Origin: Citrobacter telavivensis
GTDB taxonomy: Bacteria > Pseudomonadota > Gammaproteobacteria > Enterobacterales > Enterobacteriaceae
Length of the DNA stretch: 64,000 nucleotides
NCBI GenBank assembly: GCA_009363175.1
Contig: CP045205.1
Span: 3,286,001 to 3,350,000, forward strand
Reading direction: 5' to 3'
Below are positions 7,732 through 16,729 of this stretch, in pieces; positions within the stretch are counted from its first letter, which is position 1, and every line of letters starts with the position of its first letter. The notes under the pieces were generated by a model. That model did not search any database, was not told the origin of the DNA, and saw only the letters and a program-made list of their open reading frames with translations. Both the position numbers and the translations under genes were made by a program.

Positions 7732-9131
7732 CGACCCGGTTTCATGCTGCCGACCATCTGCTCTGGCCGCACCCAGCTGTCGAACTCCGCTTCGGTGAGA
7801 TAGCCCAGCGCCAGAGCCGCCGCTTTCAGCGTCAGCCCCTCTTTATGCGCTTTCTTGGCGATTTCCGCCGCTTTGTCGTAGCCAATATGGGTATTCAGCG
7901 CGGTAACCAGCATCAGCGATTCATTGAGCAACTGATTAATCCGCTCGCGATTTGGCTCAATACCGACCGCACAATGCGCATTAAAGCTCTCCATACCATC
8001 CGCCAGCAGACGCACCGATTGCAGGAAGTTGTGAATCACCATAGGACGGAAGACGTTCAGTTCGAAATTGCCTGACGCTCCGCCGATGTTGATCGCCACA
8101 TCGTTCCCCATCACCTGACAGCACAGCATCGTCAGCGCCTCGCACTGGGTCGGGTTGACCTTGCCTGGCATTATCGAGCTACCCGGTTCATTTTCCGGGA
8201 TCGCAATTTCGCCAATGCCGCAGCGCGGCCCCGATGCCAGCCAGCGCACGTCGTTGGCAATTTTCATTAGCGACGCCGCCAGCCCTTTCAGCGCGCCGTG
8301 GGCGTGAACCAGCGCATCGCAGGTTGCCAGCGCTTCGAACTTGTTCGGTGCCGTGACAAAGGGAGCGTGGGTAATTGCCGCCAGTTCGTCGGCGACGCGG
8401 CGGGCATACTCCGGATGCGTATTCAGCCCGGTGCCAACGGCTGTACCGCCCAGCGCCAGTTCCGCCACGTGTGGCAGGCTGTTTTCGATGTGTCGCAGAT
8501 TATGTTCTAACATCGCCACCCAACCGGAAATCTCCTGCCCCAGCGTCAGCGGCGTGGCGTCCTGGAGATGAGTACGGCCAATTTTGACAATATCAGCGAA
8601 GGCGTGTGATTTTTCGTTCAGCGTTTTTGTTAATACCTGCAACTGCGGAATAAGATGGCTGCGTAGCGCCAGCAGCGCAGCGACATGCATCGCCGTCGGA
8701 AAGACGTCGTTTGAACTCTGGCTCTTGTTGACATCATCATTAGGATGGACTTTGCGCTCCATGCCGCGAACGCCGCCAAGCAGTTCACTGGCCCGGTTTG
8801 CCAGCACTTCGTTCATGTTCATGTTGCTTTGCGTACCTGACCCGGTCTGCCAGATAGCCAGAGGAAACTCCTGTGCGTGTTTATCTGCCAGCACCTCATC
8901 GGCAGCCTGCATAATTGCGGCGGCTTTTTCGGCGTCCAGCAGCCCTAAATCTTCGTTAACCTTTGCCGCTGCGCGCTTGGTGAGCGCCAGCGCGTGGATC
9001 AGCGAGACGGGCATTTTCTCGGTGGAGATACGAAAATGCTCAAGCGAACGCTGGGTTTGCGCTCCCCACAGCTTATCTGCCGGGACATCAATCGCGCCCA
9101 TCGAATCTTTCTCGCTGCGTACCGTTACCAT
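7728..9131 (-). CDS. fumC: FumC, class II fumarate hydratase
   Basis: A 467-residue iron-independent fumarase that interconverts fumarate and malate in the TCA cycle. The fumarase/aspartase signature GSSIMPGKVNP contains the catalytic Ser loop. The N-terminal part VRSEKDSMGAIDVPADKLWG and the residues in TGSGTQSNMNMNE that form the active site are also present. The ATG at 9131 gives the 467-residue family length; an upstream in-frame ATG would add 17 unlikely residues. It lies downstream of fumA on the same strand, with a terminator between them. In E. coli fumC is induced by SoxRS and by iron limitation. Confidence 0.97.
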   Translation of the reverse strand: MVTVRSEKDSMGAIDVPADKLWGAQTQRSLEHFRISTEKMPVSLIHALALTKRAAAKVNEDLGLLDAEKAAAIMQAADEVLADKHAQEFPLAIWQTGSGTQSNMNMNEVLANRASELLGGVRGMERKVHPNDDVNKSQSSNDVFPTAMHVAALLALRSHLIPQLQVLTKTLNEKSHAFADIVKIGRTHLQDATPLTLGQEISGWVAMLEHNLRHIENSLPHVAELALGGTAVGTGLNTHPEYARRVADELAAITHAPFVTAPNKFEALATCDALVHAHGALKGLAASLMKIANDVRWLASGPRCGIGEIAIPENEPGSSIMPGKVNPTQCEALTMLCCQVMGNDVAINIGGASGNFELNVFRPMVIHNFLQSVRLLADGMESFNAHCAVGIEPNRERINQLLNESLMLVTALNTHIGYDKAAEIAKKAHKEGLTLKAAALALGYLTEAEFDSWVRPEQMVGSMKPGR

Positions 9132-9242
9132 GACCTGCTCCTTAGATAATGAATTGATTAGGTTATGTTCGACATTGCCCACTTGCTTGCGGTCTTATGA
9201 GTATCAACGATGACAGCACCACCGTTTGGTGGTTTGTGCGAT

Positions 9243-9266
9243 AAAAAAAACCGCCCCGAAGGGCGG
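9243..9266 (-). terminator. Intrinsic terminator after fumA
   Basis: On the minus strand a CCGCCC / GGGCGG stem with a 4-base loop is followed by eight T residues. It would end most fumA transcripts before fumC, which then relies on its own promoter at about 9132-9240. Confidence 0.9.
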
Positions 9267-9272
9267 CTGACG

Positions 9273-10919
9273 TTACTTAACGCAGCGTGCGCACTGCGAC
9301 GTCTGAATCTGCTGGAAGAAATCGTTTCCTTTATCGTCAACAAGAATAAAGGCCGGGAAATCTTCGACTTCGATTTTCCAGATAGCTTCCATTCCCAGTT
9401 CCGGATATTCCACGCACTCCAGGCTCTTGATGCTGCCCTGCGCCAGAACGGCTGCCGGACCGCCAATGCTGCCGAGATAGAATCCGCCGTGTTTTTGACA
9501 GGCATCGGTCACCTGCTGACTGCGGTTACCTTTCGCCAGCATGATCATACTCCCACCCTGCGACTGAAGCTGGTCGACATACGAGTCCATACGCCCGGCG
9601 GTAGTCGGACCGAGTGAACCGGAGGCGTAGCCTTCCGGCGTTTTCGCAGGACCCGCGTAGTAAATCGGGTGATCTTTCACATACTGCGGCAGCCCTTCGC
9701 CATTATCCATCCGCTCTTTCAATTTTGCGTGCGCGATATCACGACCGACGATAATCGTGCCGTTCAGGGAAAGACGAGTCGAAACCGGGTATTGCGATAG
9801 CTGTTCAAGGATCGCTTTCATGGGACGATTCAGGTCCACGCGTACCGCTTCCCCTTCGCCCGCTTTACGCAGTTCTTCAGGAATGTACTTACCCGGATTG
9901 TGCTCCAGTTTTTCGATCCAGATGCCTTTGCGGTTGATCTTCGCTTTGATGTTTCTGTCCGCCGAACAGGAGACGCCCATCCCGACCGGACAAGACGCGC
10001 CGTGACGCGGCAGACGGATCACGCGAACATCATGGGCAAAGTATTTGCCGCCAAACTGTGCGCCTAAGCCGAGGTTTTGCGCCTCCAGCAGCAGTTCTTT
10101 TTCCAGCTCAACGTCGCGGAACGCCTGACCGTGCTCATTTCCTTCCGTCGGCAGTTCGTCATAGTATTTTGCCGACGCCAGCTTCACGGTCTTCAGGTTC
10201 GCTTCCGCCGACGTCCCGCCTACCACAAAAGCGATATGGTATGGCGGACAGGCTGCGGTTCCGAGCGTGCGCATCTTCTCGACCAGGTAGTTTTTCAGCT
10301 TGCCCGGTGTTAATAGCGCTTTGGTTTCCTGCCAGAGATAGGTCTTGTTCGCTGAGCCGCCGCCCTTCGCAATGCAAAGAAATTTGTACTCATCGCCATC
10401 GACGCTATAGAGGTCAATCTGCGCAGGCAGGTTGGTGCCGGTATTCACCTCTTTATACATATCCAGCGCGGCATTTTGCGAGTAGCGCAGGTTATCTTCG
10501 ATGTACGTGTTGTACACCCCACGCGCCAGCGCCGCCTCATCACCACCGCCGGTCCAGACGCGCTGGCCTTTTTTCCCGACGATTATCGCCGTGCCGGTGT
10601 CCTGACAGGTTGGCAGAATACCTTTTGCCGCGATGTCAGAGTTACGCAGGAACTGCAGCGCCACATACTTGTCGTTTTCACTGGCCTGCGGGTCACGCAG
10701 AATATCGGCAACCTGCTGTTGGTGCGCAGGACGCAGCATAAATGAAGCGTCATGGAAGGCCTGGCGCGCGAGCAGCGTCAGCGCTTGCGGGTCGACTTTG
10801 AGGATCTCTTGTCCTTCAAATTCGGCGACGGAAACATATTCACTGGTCAGCAGGGTGTATTCGGTATCATCCTTTTTAAGGGGAAAAGGATCCTGATAAT
10901 GAAAGGGTTTGTTTGACAT
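9273..10919 (-). CDS. fumA: FumA, class I (4Fe-4S) fumarate hydratase
   Basis: A 548-residue oxygen-sensitive fumarase with a [4Fe-4S] cluster. The three expected cluster cysteines are visible in ILPTCQDTGTA, GTAACPPYHIAF and GASCPVGMGVSC. The C-terminal beta domain (GTIIVGRDIAHAKLKERM onward) is typical of fused class I enzymes. The length equals E. coli FumA. Together with fumC it forms the usual pair of an iron-dependent and an iron-independent enzyme for the same step. The 217-bp gap to divergent manA holds both promoters. Confidence 0.96.
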   Translation of the reverse strand: MSNKPFHYQDPFPLKKDDTEYTLLTSEYVSVAEFEGQEILKVDPQALTLLARQAFHDASFMLRPAHQQQVADILRDPQASENDKYVALQFLRNSDIAAKGILPTCQDTGTAIIVGKKGQRVWTGGGDEAALARGVYNTYIEDNLRYSQNAALDMYKEVNTGTNLPAQIDLYSVDGDEYKFLCIAKGGGSANKTYLWQETKALLTPGKLKNYLVEKMRTLGTAACPPYHIAFVVGGTSAEANLKTVKLASAKYYDELPTEGNEHGQAFRDVELEKELLLEAQNLGLGAQFGGKYFAHDVRVIRLPRHGASCPVGMGVSCSADRNIKAKINRKGIWIEKLEHNPGKYIPEELRKAGEGEAVRVDLNRPMKAILEQLSQYPVSTRLSLNGTIIVGRDIAHAKLKERMDNGEGLPQYVKDHPIYYAGPAKTPEGYASGSLGPTTAGRMDSYVDQLQSQGGSMIMLAKGNRSQQVTDACQKHGGFYLGSIGGPAAVLAQGSIKSLECVEYPELGMEAIWKIEVEDFPAFILVDDKGNDFFQQIQTSQCARCVK

Positions 10920-11136
10920 TGTTCTCTCACTTACTGCTCGGTCTGATTTTCTTAGGCTTCAGGGCAGATGTTCCATTGCCCTCGTTAAAAGCGAGTTACA
11001 CTATCCTACACATTTTTTTAACAAAAACTGAGACAAGTACGACTTTTTGCGCCCACAGGTTACTTCCCACAGGTTTCTTGCTTTAATAGTCGAATTAAGT
11101 TTTCACTGATTTCCAACTTGCAACAGGGCATTGAAC

Positions 11137-12312
11137 ATGCAAAAACTCATCAACTCCGTGCAGAACTACGCCTGGGGAAGTAAAACGGCGCTGACAGAAC
11201 TCTATGGTCTGGCGAATCCGCAGCAGTTACCCATGGCGGAACTGTGGATGGGCGCACACCCGAAGAGCAGTTCGAAGATTGAAGATACCAGCGGACGCAT
11301 TGTGTCGCTGCGTGACGCGATCGACAGTCGGCAATCCGCCTTGCTCGGCGATGCCGTGGCAAAGCGCTTCGGGGAGCTGCCGTTCCTGTTTAAAGTGCTG
11401 TGTGCCGCGCAGCCGCTGTCCATTCAGGTACACCCAAACAAGCGTAATTCTGAAATCGGCTTTGCTAAAGAAAATGCCGCCGGTATCCCGATGGATGCCG
11501 CAGAGCGCAACTACAAAGATCCGAACCATAAGCCGGAACTGGTTTTCGCCCTGACCCCGTTCCTTGCCATGAACGCATTCCGCGAGTTCTCTGAAATCGT
11601 TTCACTGCTGCAACCGGTGGCTGGCGCGCACACCGCCATCGCCCATTTTCTGGAAGACCCCAACGCTGAACGTCTGAGCGAGCTGTTTGCCGGTCTGCTG
11701 AGTATGCAGGGCGAAGAGAAATCCCGGGCGCTGGCGATTCTGAAAGCGGCGCTGGAAACCCAACAGGGCGAACCGTGGCAGACTATCCGCCTTATCGCAG
11801 AATTTTACCCGGACGACAGCGGTCTCTTCTCGCCTCTGTTGCTGAACGTGGTGAAACTGAATCCTGGCGAAGCGATGTTCCTGTTCGCCGAAACGCCGCA
11901 TGCCTATCTGCAGGGCGTGGCGCTGGAGGTTATGGCGAACTCCGATAACGTGCTGCGTGCGGGTCTGACACCGAAGTACATCGACATCCCGGAACTGGTC
12001 GCCAATGTTAAGTTCGACGCAAAACCGGCAAACCAGTTACTGACCACGCCGGTGAAAAACGGCGCGGAACTCGATTTCCCTATCCCGGTGGATGATTTCG
12101 CGTTCTCCCTGCACGCTCTGTCAGCCGAAGAGACGACGATTGACCAGCAAAGCGCGGCGATCCTGTTTTGCGTTGAAGGCGAAGCGGTGTTGAGCAAAGG
12201 CGAACAGAGTCTGGTACTTAAACCGGGGGAATCGGCGTTTATCAGCGCTGAAGAGTCGCCGGTGAGCATGAGTGGCGTGGGTCGTGTGGCGCGGGTTTAC
12301 AACAAACTCTAG
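11137..12312 (+). CDS. manA: ManA, mannose-6-phosphate isomerase
   Basis: A 391-residue zinc enzyme interconverting mannose-6-phosphate and fructose-6-phosphate. It allows growth on mannose and feeds GDP-mannose/colanic acid synthesis. Zinc-binding residues are in QPLSIQVHPNK and NHKPELVFAL, and the conserved NVLRAGLTPKYID is present. An in-frame TTG lies 6 bases upstream; the ATG at 11137 gives the family start MQKLINSVQNYAWG. The 3' end is followed by a terminator-like hairpin. Confidence 0.97.
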   Translation: MQKLINSVQNYAWGSKTALTELYGLANPQQLPMAELWMGAHPKSSSKIEDTSGRIVSLRDAIDSRQSALLGDAVAKRFGELPFLFKVLCAAQPLSIQVHPNKRNSEIGFAKENAAGIPMDAAERNYKDPNHKPELVFALTPFLAMNAFREFSEIVSLLQPVAGAHTAIAHFLEDPNAERLSELFAGLLSMQGEEKSRALAILKAALETQQGEPWQTIRLIAEFYPDDSGLFSPLLLNVVKLNPGEAMFLFAETPHAYLQGVALEVMANSDNVLRAGLTPKYIDIPELVANVKFDAKPANQLLTTPVKNGAELDFPIPVDDFAFSLHALSAEETTIDQQSAAILFCVEGEAVLSKGEQSLVLKPGESAFISAEESPVSMSGVGRVARVYNKL

Positions 12313-12369
12313 CAACTTACTGAATTCTGTAGTAACTCTTGCTAAGCTTGTAAAGGGCTTATGACTTTG

Positions 12370-12400
12370 CCGGGCGGTCCCTACCGCCTGGTTTCATTTT
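12370..12400 (+). terminator. Hairpin terminator after manA
   Basis: A 9-bp stem (CCGGGCGGT / ACCGCCTGG, one G-T pair) with a 4-base loop is followed by TTTCATTTT. It ends just before ydgA. Confidence 0.75.
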
Positions 12401-12413
12401 ATGGACAAACAAT

Positions 12414-13895
12414 ATGAAAAAATCGCTGGTAGCTGCAGGTGTGATCGTCGCACTCGGCGTCGTCTGGACAGGCGGTGCGTGGTACACAGGTAAGAAGCTG
12501 GAAACCCATCTTGCTGAGATGGTCAGCCAGGCCAATGCGCAGATTAAACTCACCGCACCGGAAGCAAACGTGGAACTCGCTTATCAGAACTATCAGCGTG
12601 GCGTATTCAGTAGCCAGTTACAGTTAGTGCTTAAGCCGGTGGCGGGAAAAGAGAATCCATGGCTGAAAGCGGGCCAGAGCGTGGTGCTTGATGAATCCGT
12701 CGATCACGGTCCCTTCCCGTTTGCCCAACTGAAAACCTTTAATCTCCTGCCGTCGATGGCTTCGGTGAAAACCACCCTGGTGAACAACGACGTCAGCAAA
12801 CCGCTCTTTGAGATGGCGAAAGGTGAAACGCCTTTTGAGGTCAATTCTCGTATTAACTATAGCGGCGATACCCGTTCCGCACTGTCGCTGAAACCGCTGA
12901 ACTATGAGAAAGGGGCTGAGAAAGTCGCGTTCAGCGGCGGCGACTTTATCTTCAATGCTGATAAAGAAGGAAAAGTGGTATCCCTTTCCGGTGAGGCGAA
13001 GAGCGGTCTGGTCGATGCAGTAAATGAGTACGATCAGAAGGTCCAGGTCTCCTTTAATGACCTGAAAACAGAAGGTTCCAGCACGCTTGCCAGCTTCGGT
13101 GAGCGCGTCGGCAACCAGAAAGTCACGATTGGGAAAGTAGCGCTCGCCGTGGAAGGCAAAGAGATGGCGCTGCTGGAAGGCATGGAGATCAGCGGTAAAA
13201 CCGATCTCGTGGATGACGGTAAAACCATCAACAGCCAGCTGGATTACGCCCTGAACAGCCTGAAGGTTCAGAATCAGGATCTGGGCAGCGGCAAGCTGAC
13301 GCTGAAAGTGGGCCAGATTGACGGCGCGGCCTGGCATCAGTTCAGCCAGCAGTATAACGCCCAGACCCAGGCGCTGTTATCTCAACCGGACATAGCGGAT
13401 AACCCGGAACTGTATCAGCAGAAAGTGACCGAAGCCTTCTTCGGTGCCCTGCCGCTGTTGATGAAAGGCGAACCGACGATCACCATTGCACCGCTGAGCT
13501 GGAAAAATGCCAAAGGCGAAACCGCGCTGAATGTATCTCTGTTCCTGAAGGATCCGTCCGCCGCACAGGGCGAGCCGCAGACGCTGGCTGACGAAGTCGA
13601 TCGCTCAGTGAAATCGTTCGACGGTAAGCTATCGATTCCGGTGGACATGGCCGTTGAGTTCATGACTCAGGTTGCCCGACTCGAAGGTTATCAACAGGAT
13701 GAAGCGGCTAAGCTTGCCAACCAGCAGGTGAAGGGGCTGGCCGCAATGGGACAGATGTTCCGCATTACCACCCTTGAGGACAACACCATTGGCACCAGCC
13801 TGCAGTACGCTAACGGTCAGGTGACCTTAAACGGTAAGAAGATGCCGCTGGAAGAGTTTGTCGCGATGTTTGGTATGGTATTGCCGCAGCAATAA
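12414..13895 (+). CDS. ydgA: YdgA, DUF945 family protein
   Basis: A 493-residue protein with an N-terminal hydrophobic anchor (MKKSLVAAGVIVALGVVW) and a long periplasmic DUF945 domain; the family includes E. coli YdgA, YihF and YhjJ-like proteins. The sequence is rich in repeating beta-strand segments such as LSGEAKSGLVDAVNEYDQ and Gln-rich helices near 305-350. It is slightly shorter than I recall for E. coli (about 502). Its molecular role is unknown. It is directly followed by malI, where K-12 has the uid operon and hdhA. Confidence 0.9.
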   Translation: MKKSLVAAGVIVALGVVWTGGAWYTGKKLETHLAEMVSQANAQIKLTAPEANVELAYQNYQRGVFSSQLQLVLKPVAGKENPWLKAGQSVVLDESVDHGPFPFAQLKTFNLLPSMASVKTTLVNNDVSKPLFEMAKGETPFEVNSRINYSGDTRSALSLKPLNYEKGAEKVAFSGGDFIFNADKEGKVVSLSGEAKSGLVDAVNEYDQKVQVSFNDLKTEGSSTLASFGERVGNQKVTIGKVALAVEGKEMALLEGMEISGKTDLVDDGKTINSQLDYALNSLKVQNQDLGSGKLTLKVGQIDGAAWHQFSQQYNAQTQALLSQPDIADNPELYQQKVTEAFFGALPLLMKGEPTITIAPLSWKNAKGETALNVSLFLKDPSAAQGEPQTLADEVDRSVKSFDGKLSIPVDMAVEFMTQVARLEGYQQDEAAKLANQQVKGLAAMGQMFRITTLEDNTIGTSLQYANGQVTLNGKKMPLEEFVAMFGMVLPQQ

Positions 13896-13904
13896 TCGTT
13901 AAAG

Positions 13905-13929
13905 CCCCTCTACGGAGGGGTTTATTTTT
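13905..13929 (+). terminator. Terminator after ydgA, against malI
   Basis: A CCCCTC / GAGGGG stem with a 4-base loop is followed by TTTATTTTT on the plus strand. The tail overlaps the malI stop codon, so the two convergent genes share it. Confidence 0.85.
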
Positions 13930-14950
13930 GCACCACCAGCCGCGCAGACAGCGTCTGATTACGGGAGTGACTCTCTTCGTGTGCAAGACGTTGCAGCATG
14001 CGCTCCGCCAGGCTGTACCCCATTTCCCGGGCCGGTATCGTCGCCCAGACAATCGGCAAATCGTCCAGTGCGTTTTCCGCCACGTCAGCAAAGGCGCCTA
14101 ACGAGACCTGTTGTTCAAAGTAGCGATCGACCCCCACTTCACCGCTCTGCCGCCCCGCCCGCATCAGACCAAACCACGCCCCCATCGCAATGGTTTCGTT
14201 GTAGCACACCACGGCGCTGATGGTTGGATTGCGCCGCAGTAACGCGCCGATTGCCTCGGCGGCCTGCTTCTGGCTGGACGCGCACTCCATCACCCAGTCG
14301 CTGTGAAACGGTAAACCGTATTTCAGCAGCGTCGCACAGTAGCCGCCGACGCGTTCCGCACGCGTTAATGAAGAACTCTGCCCACCCAGCCAAGCGATGC
14401 GCTGATGACCGTGGCGAATCAGATGCTCGGTCAACAGTTGCGCGGCCTGCATGTTGTCCGGACGCACGGTATCCATATCATCCAGATAGCTGGCCCGCGA
14501 GGCAAAAACCACCGGAATGCCCTTCTCTTCCGCCATCATGCGCAGGTCGTCGCTACTGCCAGCCGCCCCGGCGATCACCACCCCGTCAACGCCCTGATTC
14601 AGTAACATGGCAAAGCGCTGGGCCAGTTGTTCACCATCCTGACCGCCATGCAGTAAAAACACCATCCGCCCCTGTGCTTCCAGCGCTTCCGTTAGTCCCG
14701 CCGTCAGTTCCGCATAAAACTGCGCCGACAAATCGCGGACAATCAGTCCGATCACGCCGCTCTGCCCACCCCGTAGCGCCGAGGCCTGACGGTTACGCAC
14801 AAAACCCAGTTGTTCTATTGCCGCATTCACCCGTTCGCCGGTGGCGGTTGAAATGCGACCCTTGCCGCTGAGCACCAGTGAAACCGTACTGACGGAGACA
14901 CCTGCCGCAAGGGCGACATCGTGAATAGTGATTTTTTTGGCTATAGCCAT
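13922..14950 (-). CDS. malI: MalI, LacI-family repressor of malXY
   Basis: A 342-residue repressor. The N-terminal helix-turn-helix is ITIHDVALAAGVSVSTVSLV with the LacI-type hinge, followed by a periplasmic-binding-protein-like ligand domain (about 60-335). It is divergent from malX, with two 16-bp operators between them. In E. coli MalI represses malX-malY and itself; its inducer is unknown. Confidence 0.96.
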   Translation of the reverse strand: MAIAKKITIHDVALAAGVSVSTVSLVLSGKGRISTATGERVNAAIEQLGFVRNRQASALRGGQSGVIGLIVRDLSAQFYAELTAGLTEALEAQGRMVFLLHGGQDGEQLAQRFAMLLNQGVDGVVIAGAAGSSDDLRMMAEEKGIPVVFASRASYLDDMDTVRPDNMQAAQLLTEHLIRHGHQRIAWLGGQSSSLTRAERVGGYCATLLKYGLPFHSDWVMECASSQKQAAEAIGALLRRNPTISAVVCYNETIAMGAWFGLMRAGRQSGEVGVDRYFEQQVSLGAFADVAENALDDLPIVWATIPAREMGYSLAERMLQRLAHEESHSRNQTLSARLVVQK

Positions 14951-14980
14951 AAAAACGCCGGACTCCCTGATAATGTGACA

Positions 14981-14996
14981 GATAAAACGTTTTATC
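14981..14996. promoter_or_regulatory. MalI operator 1 (malI side)
   Basis: GATAAAACGTTTTATC is a perfect 16-bp palindrome identical to the known MalI site. A TGTGA half-site 3 bases upstream (14974) could be part of a CRP site. Confidence 0.93.
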
Positions 14997-15059
14997 TATA
15001 ACTTATATTTATACGCGTAATCATCCGCTGATAATGTGACTTTCACCGCACTAAAAAAT

Positions 15060-15075
15060 GGTAAAACGTTTTATC
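15060..15075. promoter_or_regulatory. MalI operator 2 (malX side)
   Basis: GGTAAAACGTTTTATC differs from operator 1 at one base. It lies 51 bases before the malX ATG, where it would block the malXY promoter. Confidence 0.9.
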
Positions 15076-15126
15076 TTCTTGCTCAAATTTGCTCATTACC
15101 AATGGATTTGCACAAGGAGTCGTTAG

Positions 15127-16719
15127 ATGACGGCGAAGACAACACCAAAAATTACGTTGTGGGAGTTTTTCCAGCAGTTGGGGAAAACGTTTATGTTGCC
15201 CGTGGCACTGCTTTCGTTTTGCGGGATTATGCTCGGGATTGGCAGTTCGTTAAGCAGCCACGATGTGATCACCCTGCTTCCGGCACTGGGTAATCCGGTG
15301 CTACAGGCCATCTTTACCTGGATGAGCAAAGTGGGCTCCTTCGCCTTTAGTTTCCTGCCGGTGATGTTCTGTATTGCTATCCCGCTCGGACTGGCGCGCG
15401 AAAACAAAGGCGTTGCGGCGTTCGCCGGTTTTGTCGGTTACGCGGTAATGAACCTCGCCGTCAACTTCTGGCTGACCGCGAAAGGCATTCTGCCAACCAC
15501 CGATGCGGCAGTACTGAAAGCCAATAACATCCAGAATATCCTCGGCATCCAGTCCATCGACACCGGGATCCTCGGCGCGGTAATCGCCGGTATCATCGTC
15601 TGGATGCTGCACGAGCGTTTCCATAACATCCGCCTGCCGGATGCGCTGGCGTTCTTCGGCGGCACCCGCTTTGTCCCGATCGTCTCCTCGGTGGTGATGG
15701 GTCTGGTCGGTCTGGTGATCCCGCTGGTGTGGCCGGTTTTCGCGATGGGAATCAGCGGCCTGGGCCATATGATTAACAGCGCGGGTGACTTTGGTCCAAT
15801 GCTGTTTGGTACGGGCGAACGCCTGCTGTTGCCGTTTGGTTTGCATCACATTCTGGTGGCGCTGATTCGCTTTACCGACGCCGGTGGCACCCAGGAAGTG
15901 TGCGGTCATTCGGTGAGCGGCGCACTGACTATTTTCCAGGCACAGTTGAGTTGCCCGACCACGCAGGGCTTCTCGGAAAGCGCCACCCGCTTCCTGTCAC
16001 AGGGTAAAATGCCGGCGTTCCTCGGCGGCTTGCCGGGTGCAGCGTTAGCGATGTACCATTGCGCACGTCCGGAGAACCGTCACAAGATCAAAGGACTGCT
16101 GATCTCAGGGTTGATTGCCTGCGTCGTTGGCGGCACGACTGAACCGCTGGAGTTCCTGTTCCTGTTTGTCGCGCCGGTGCTCTATGTCATTCACGCGTTA
16201 CTGACCGGTCTGGGCTTTACCATGATGTCGGTACTGGGTGTGACTATCGGTAATACCGACGGCAATATTATCGACTTTGTGGTGTTTGGGATCCTGCACG
16301 GGCTGTCGACCAAGTGGTATCTGGTACCGGTCGTGGCGGCGGTCTGGTTCGTGGTGTACTACGCCATCTTCCGCTTCGCCATCACCCGCTTTAACCTCAA
16401 AACACCGGGTCGTGACAGTGAAATCGCCAGCACGCTCGAAAAAGCCGTTGCCGGAACGCCGGGAAAATCGGGTTATAACGTTCCTGCTATTCTGGCCGCG
16501 CTGGGCGGTGCTGATAACATCGTCAGTCTGGATAACTGCATTACCCGCCTGCGTCTTTCTGTTAAAGATATGTCGCAGGTGAACGTGCAGGCGCTGAAGG
16601 ACAACCGAGCCATTGGCGTTGTGCAGTTGAATCAGCATAACCTACAGGTGGTGATTGGCCCGCAGGTCCAGTCGGTTAAAGACGAAATGGCAGGCCTGAT
16701 GAATACGGTTCAGGCATAA
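15127..16719 (+). CDS. malX: MalX, PTS EIICB component (maltose/glucose type)
   Basis: A 530-residue PTS permease. The EIIC membrane domain spans about 1-420 with the conserved motifs GTGERLLLPFGLHH and GGTTEPLEFLFLF. A C-terminal EIIB domain follows, with phosphorylation Cys471 in LDNCITRLRL. E. coli MalX can transport glucose and maltose when expressed, but its natural substrate is unsettled. The start has an AAGGAG box 9 bases upstream. It is followed 10 bp later by malY, forming the malXY operon under MalI control. Confidence 0.96.
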   Translation: MTAKTTPKITLWEFFQQLGKTFMLPVALLSFCGIMLGIGSSLSSHDVITLLPALGNPVLQAIFTWMSKVGSFAFSFLPVMFCIAIPLGLARENKGVAAFAGFVGYAVMNLAVNFWLTAKGILPTTDAAVLKANNIQNILGIQSIDTGILGAVIAGIIVWMLHERFHNIRLPDALAFFGGTRFVPIVSSVVMGLVGLVIPLVWPVFAMGISGLGHMINSAGDFGPMLFGTGERLLLPFGLHHILVALIRFTDAGGTQEVCGHSVSGALTIFQAQLSCPTTQGFSESATRFLSQGKMPAFLGGLPGAALAMYHCARPENRHKIKGLLISGLIACVVGGTTEPLEFLFLFVAPVLYVIHALLTGLGFTMMSVLGVTIGNTDGNIIDFVVFGILHGLSTKWYLVPVVAAVWFVVYYAIFRFAITRFNLKTPGRDSEIASTLEKAVAGTPGKSGYNVPAILAALGGADNIVSLDNCITRLRLSVKDMSQVNVQALKDNRAIGVVQLNQHNLQVVIGPQVQSVKDEMAGLMNTVQA

Positions 16720-16729
16720 GGACACGCGC

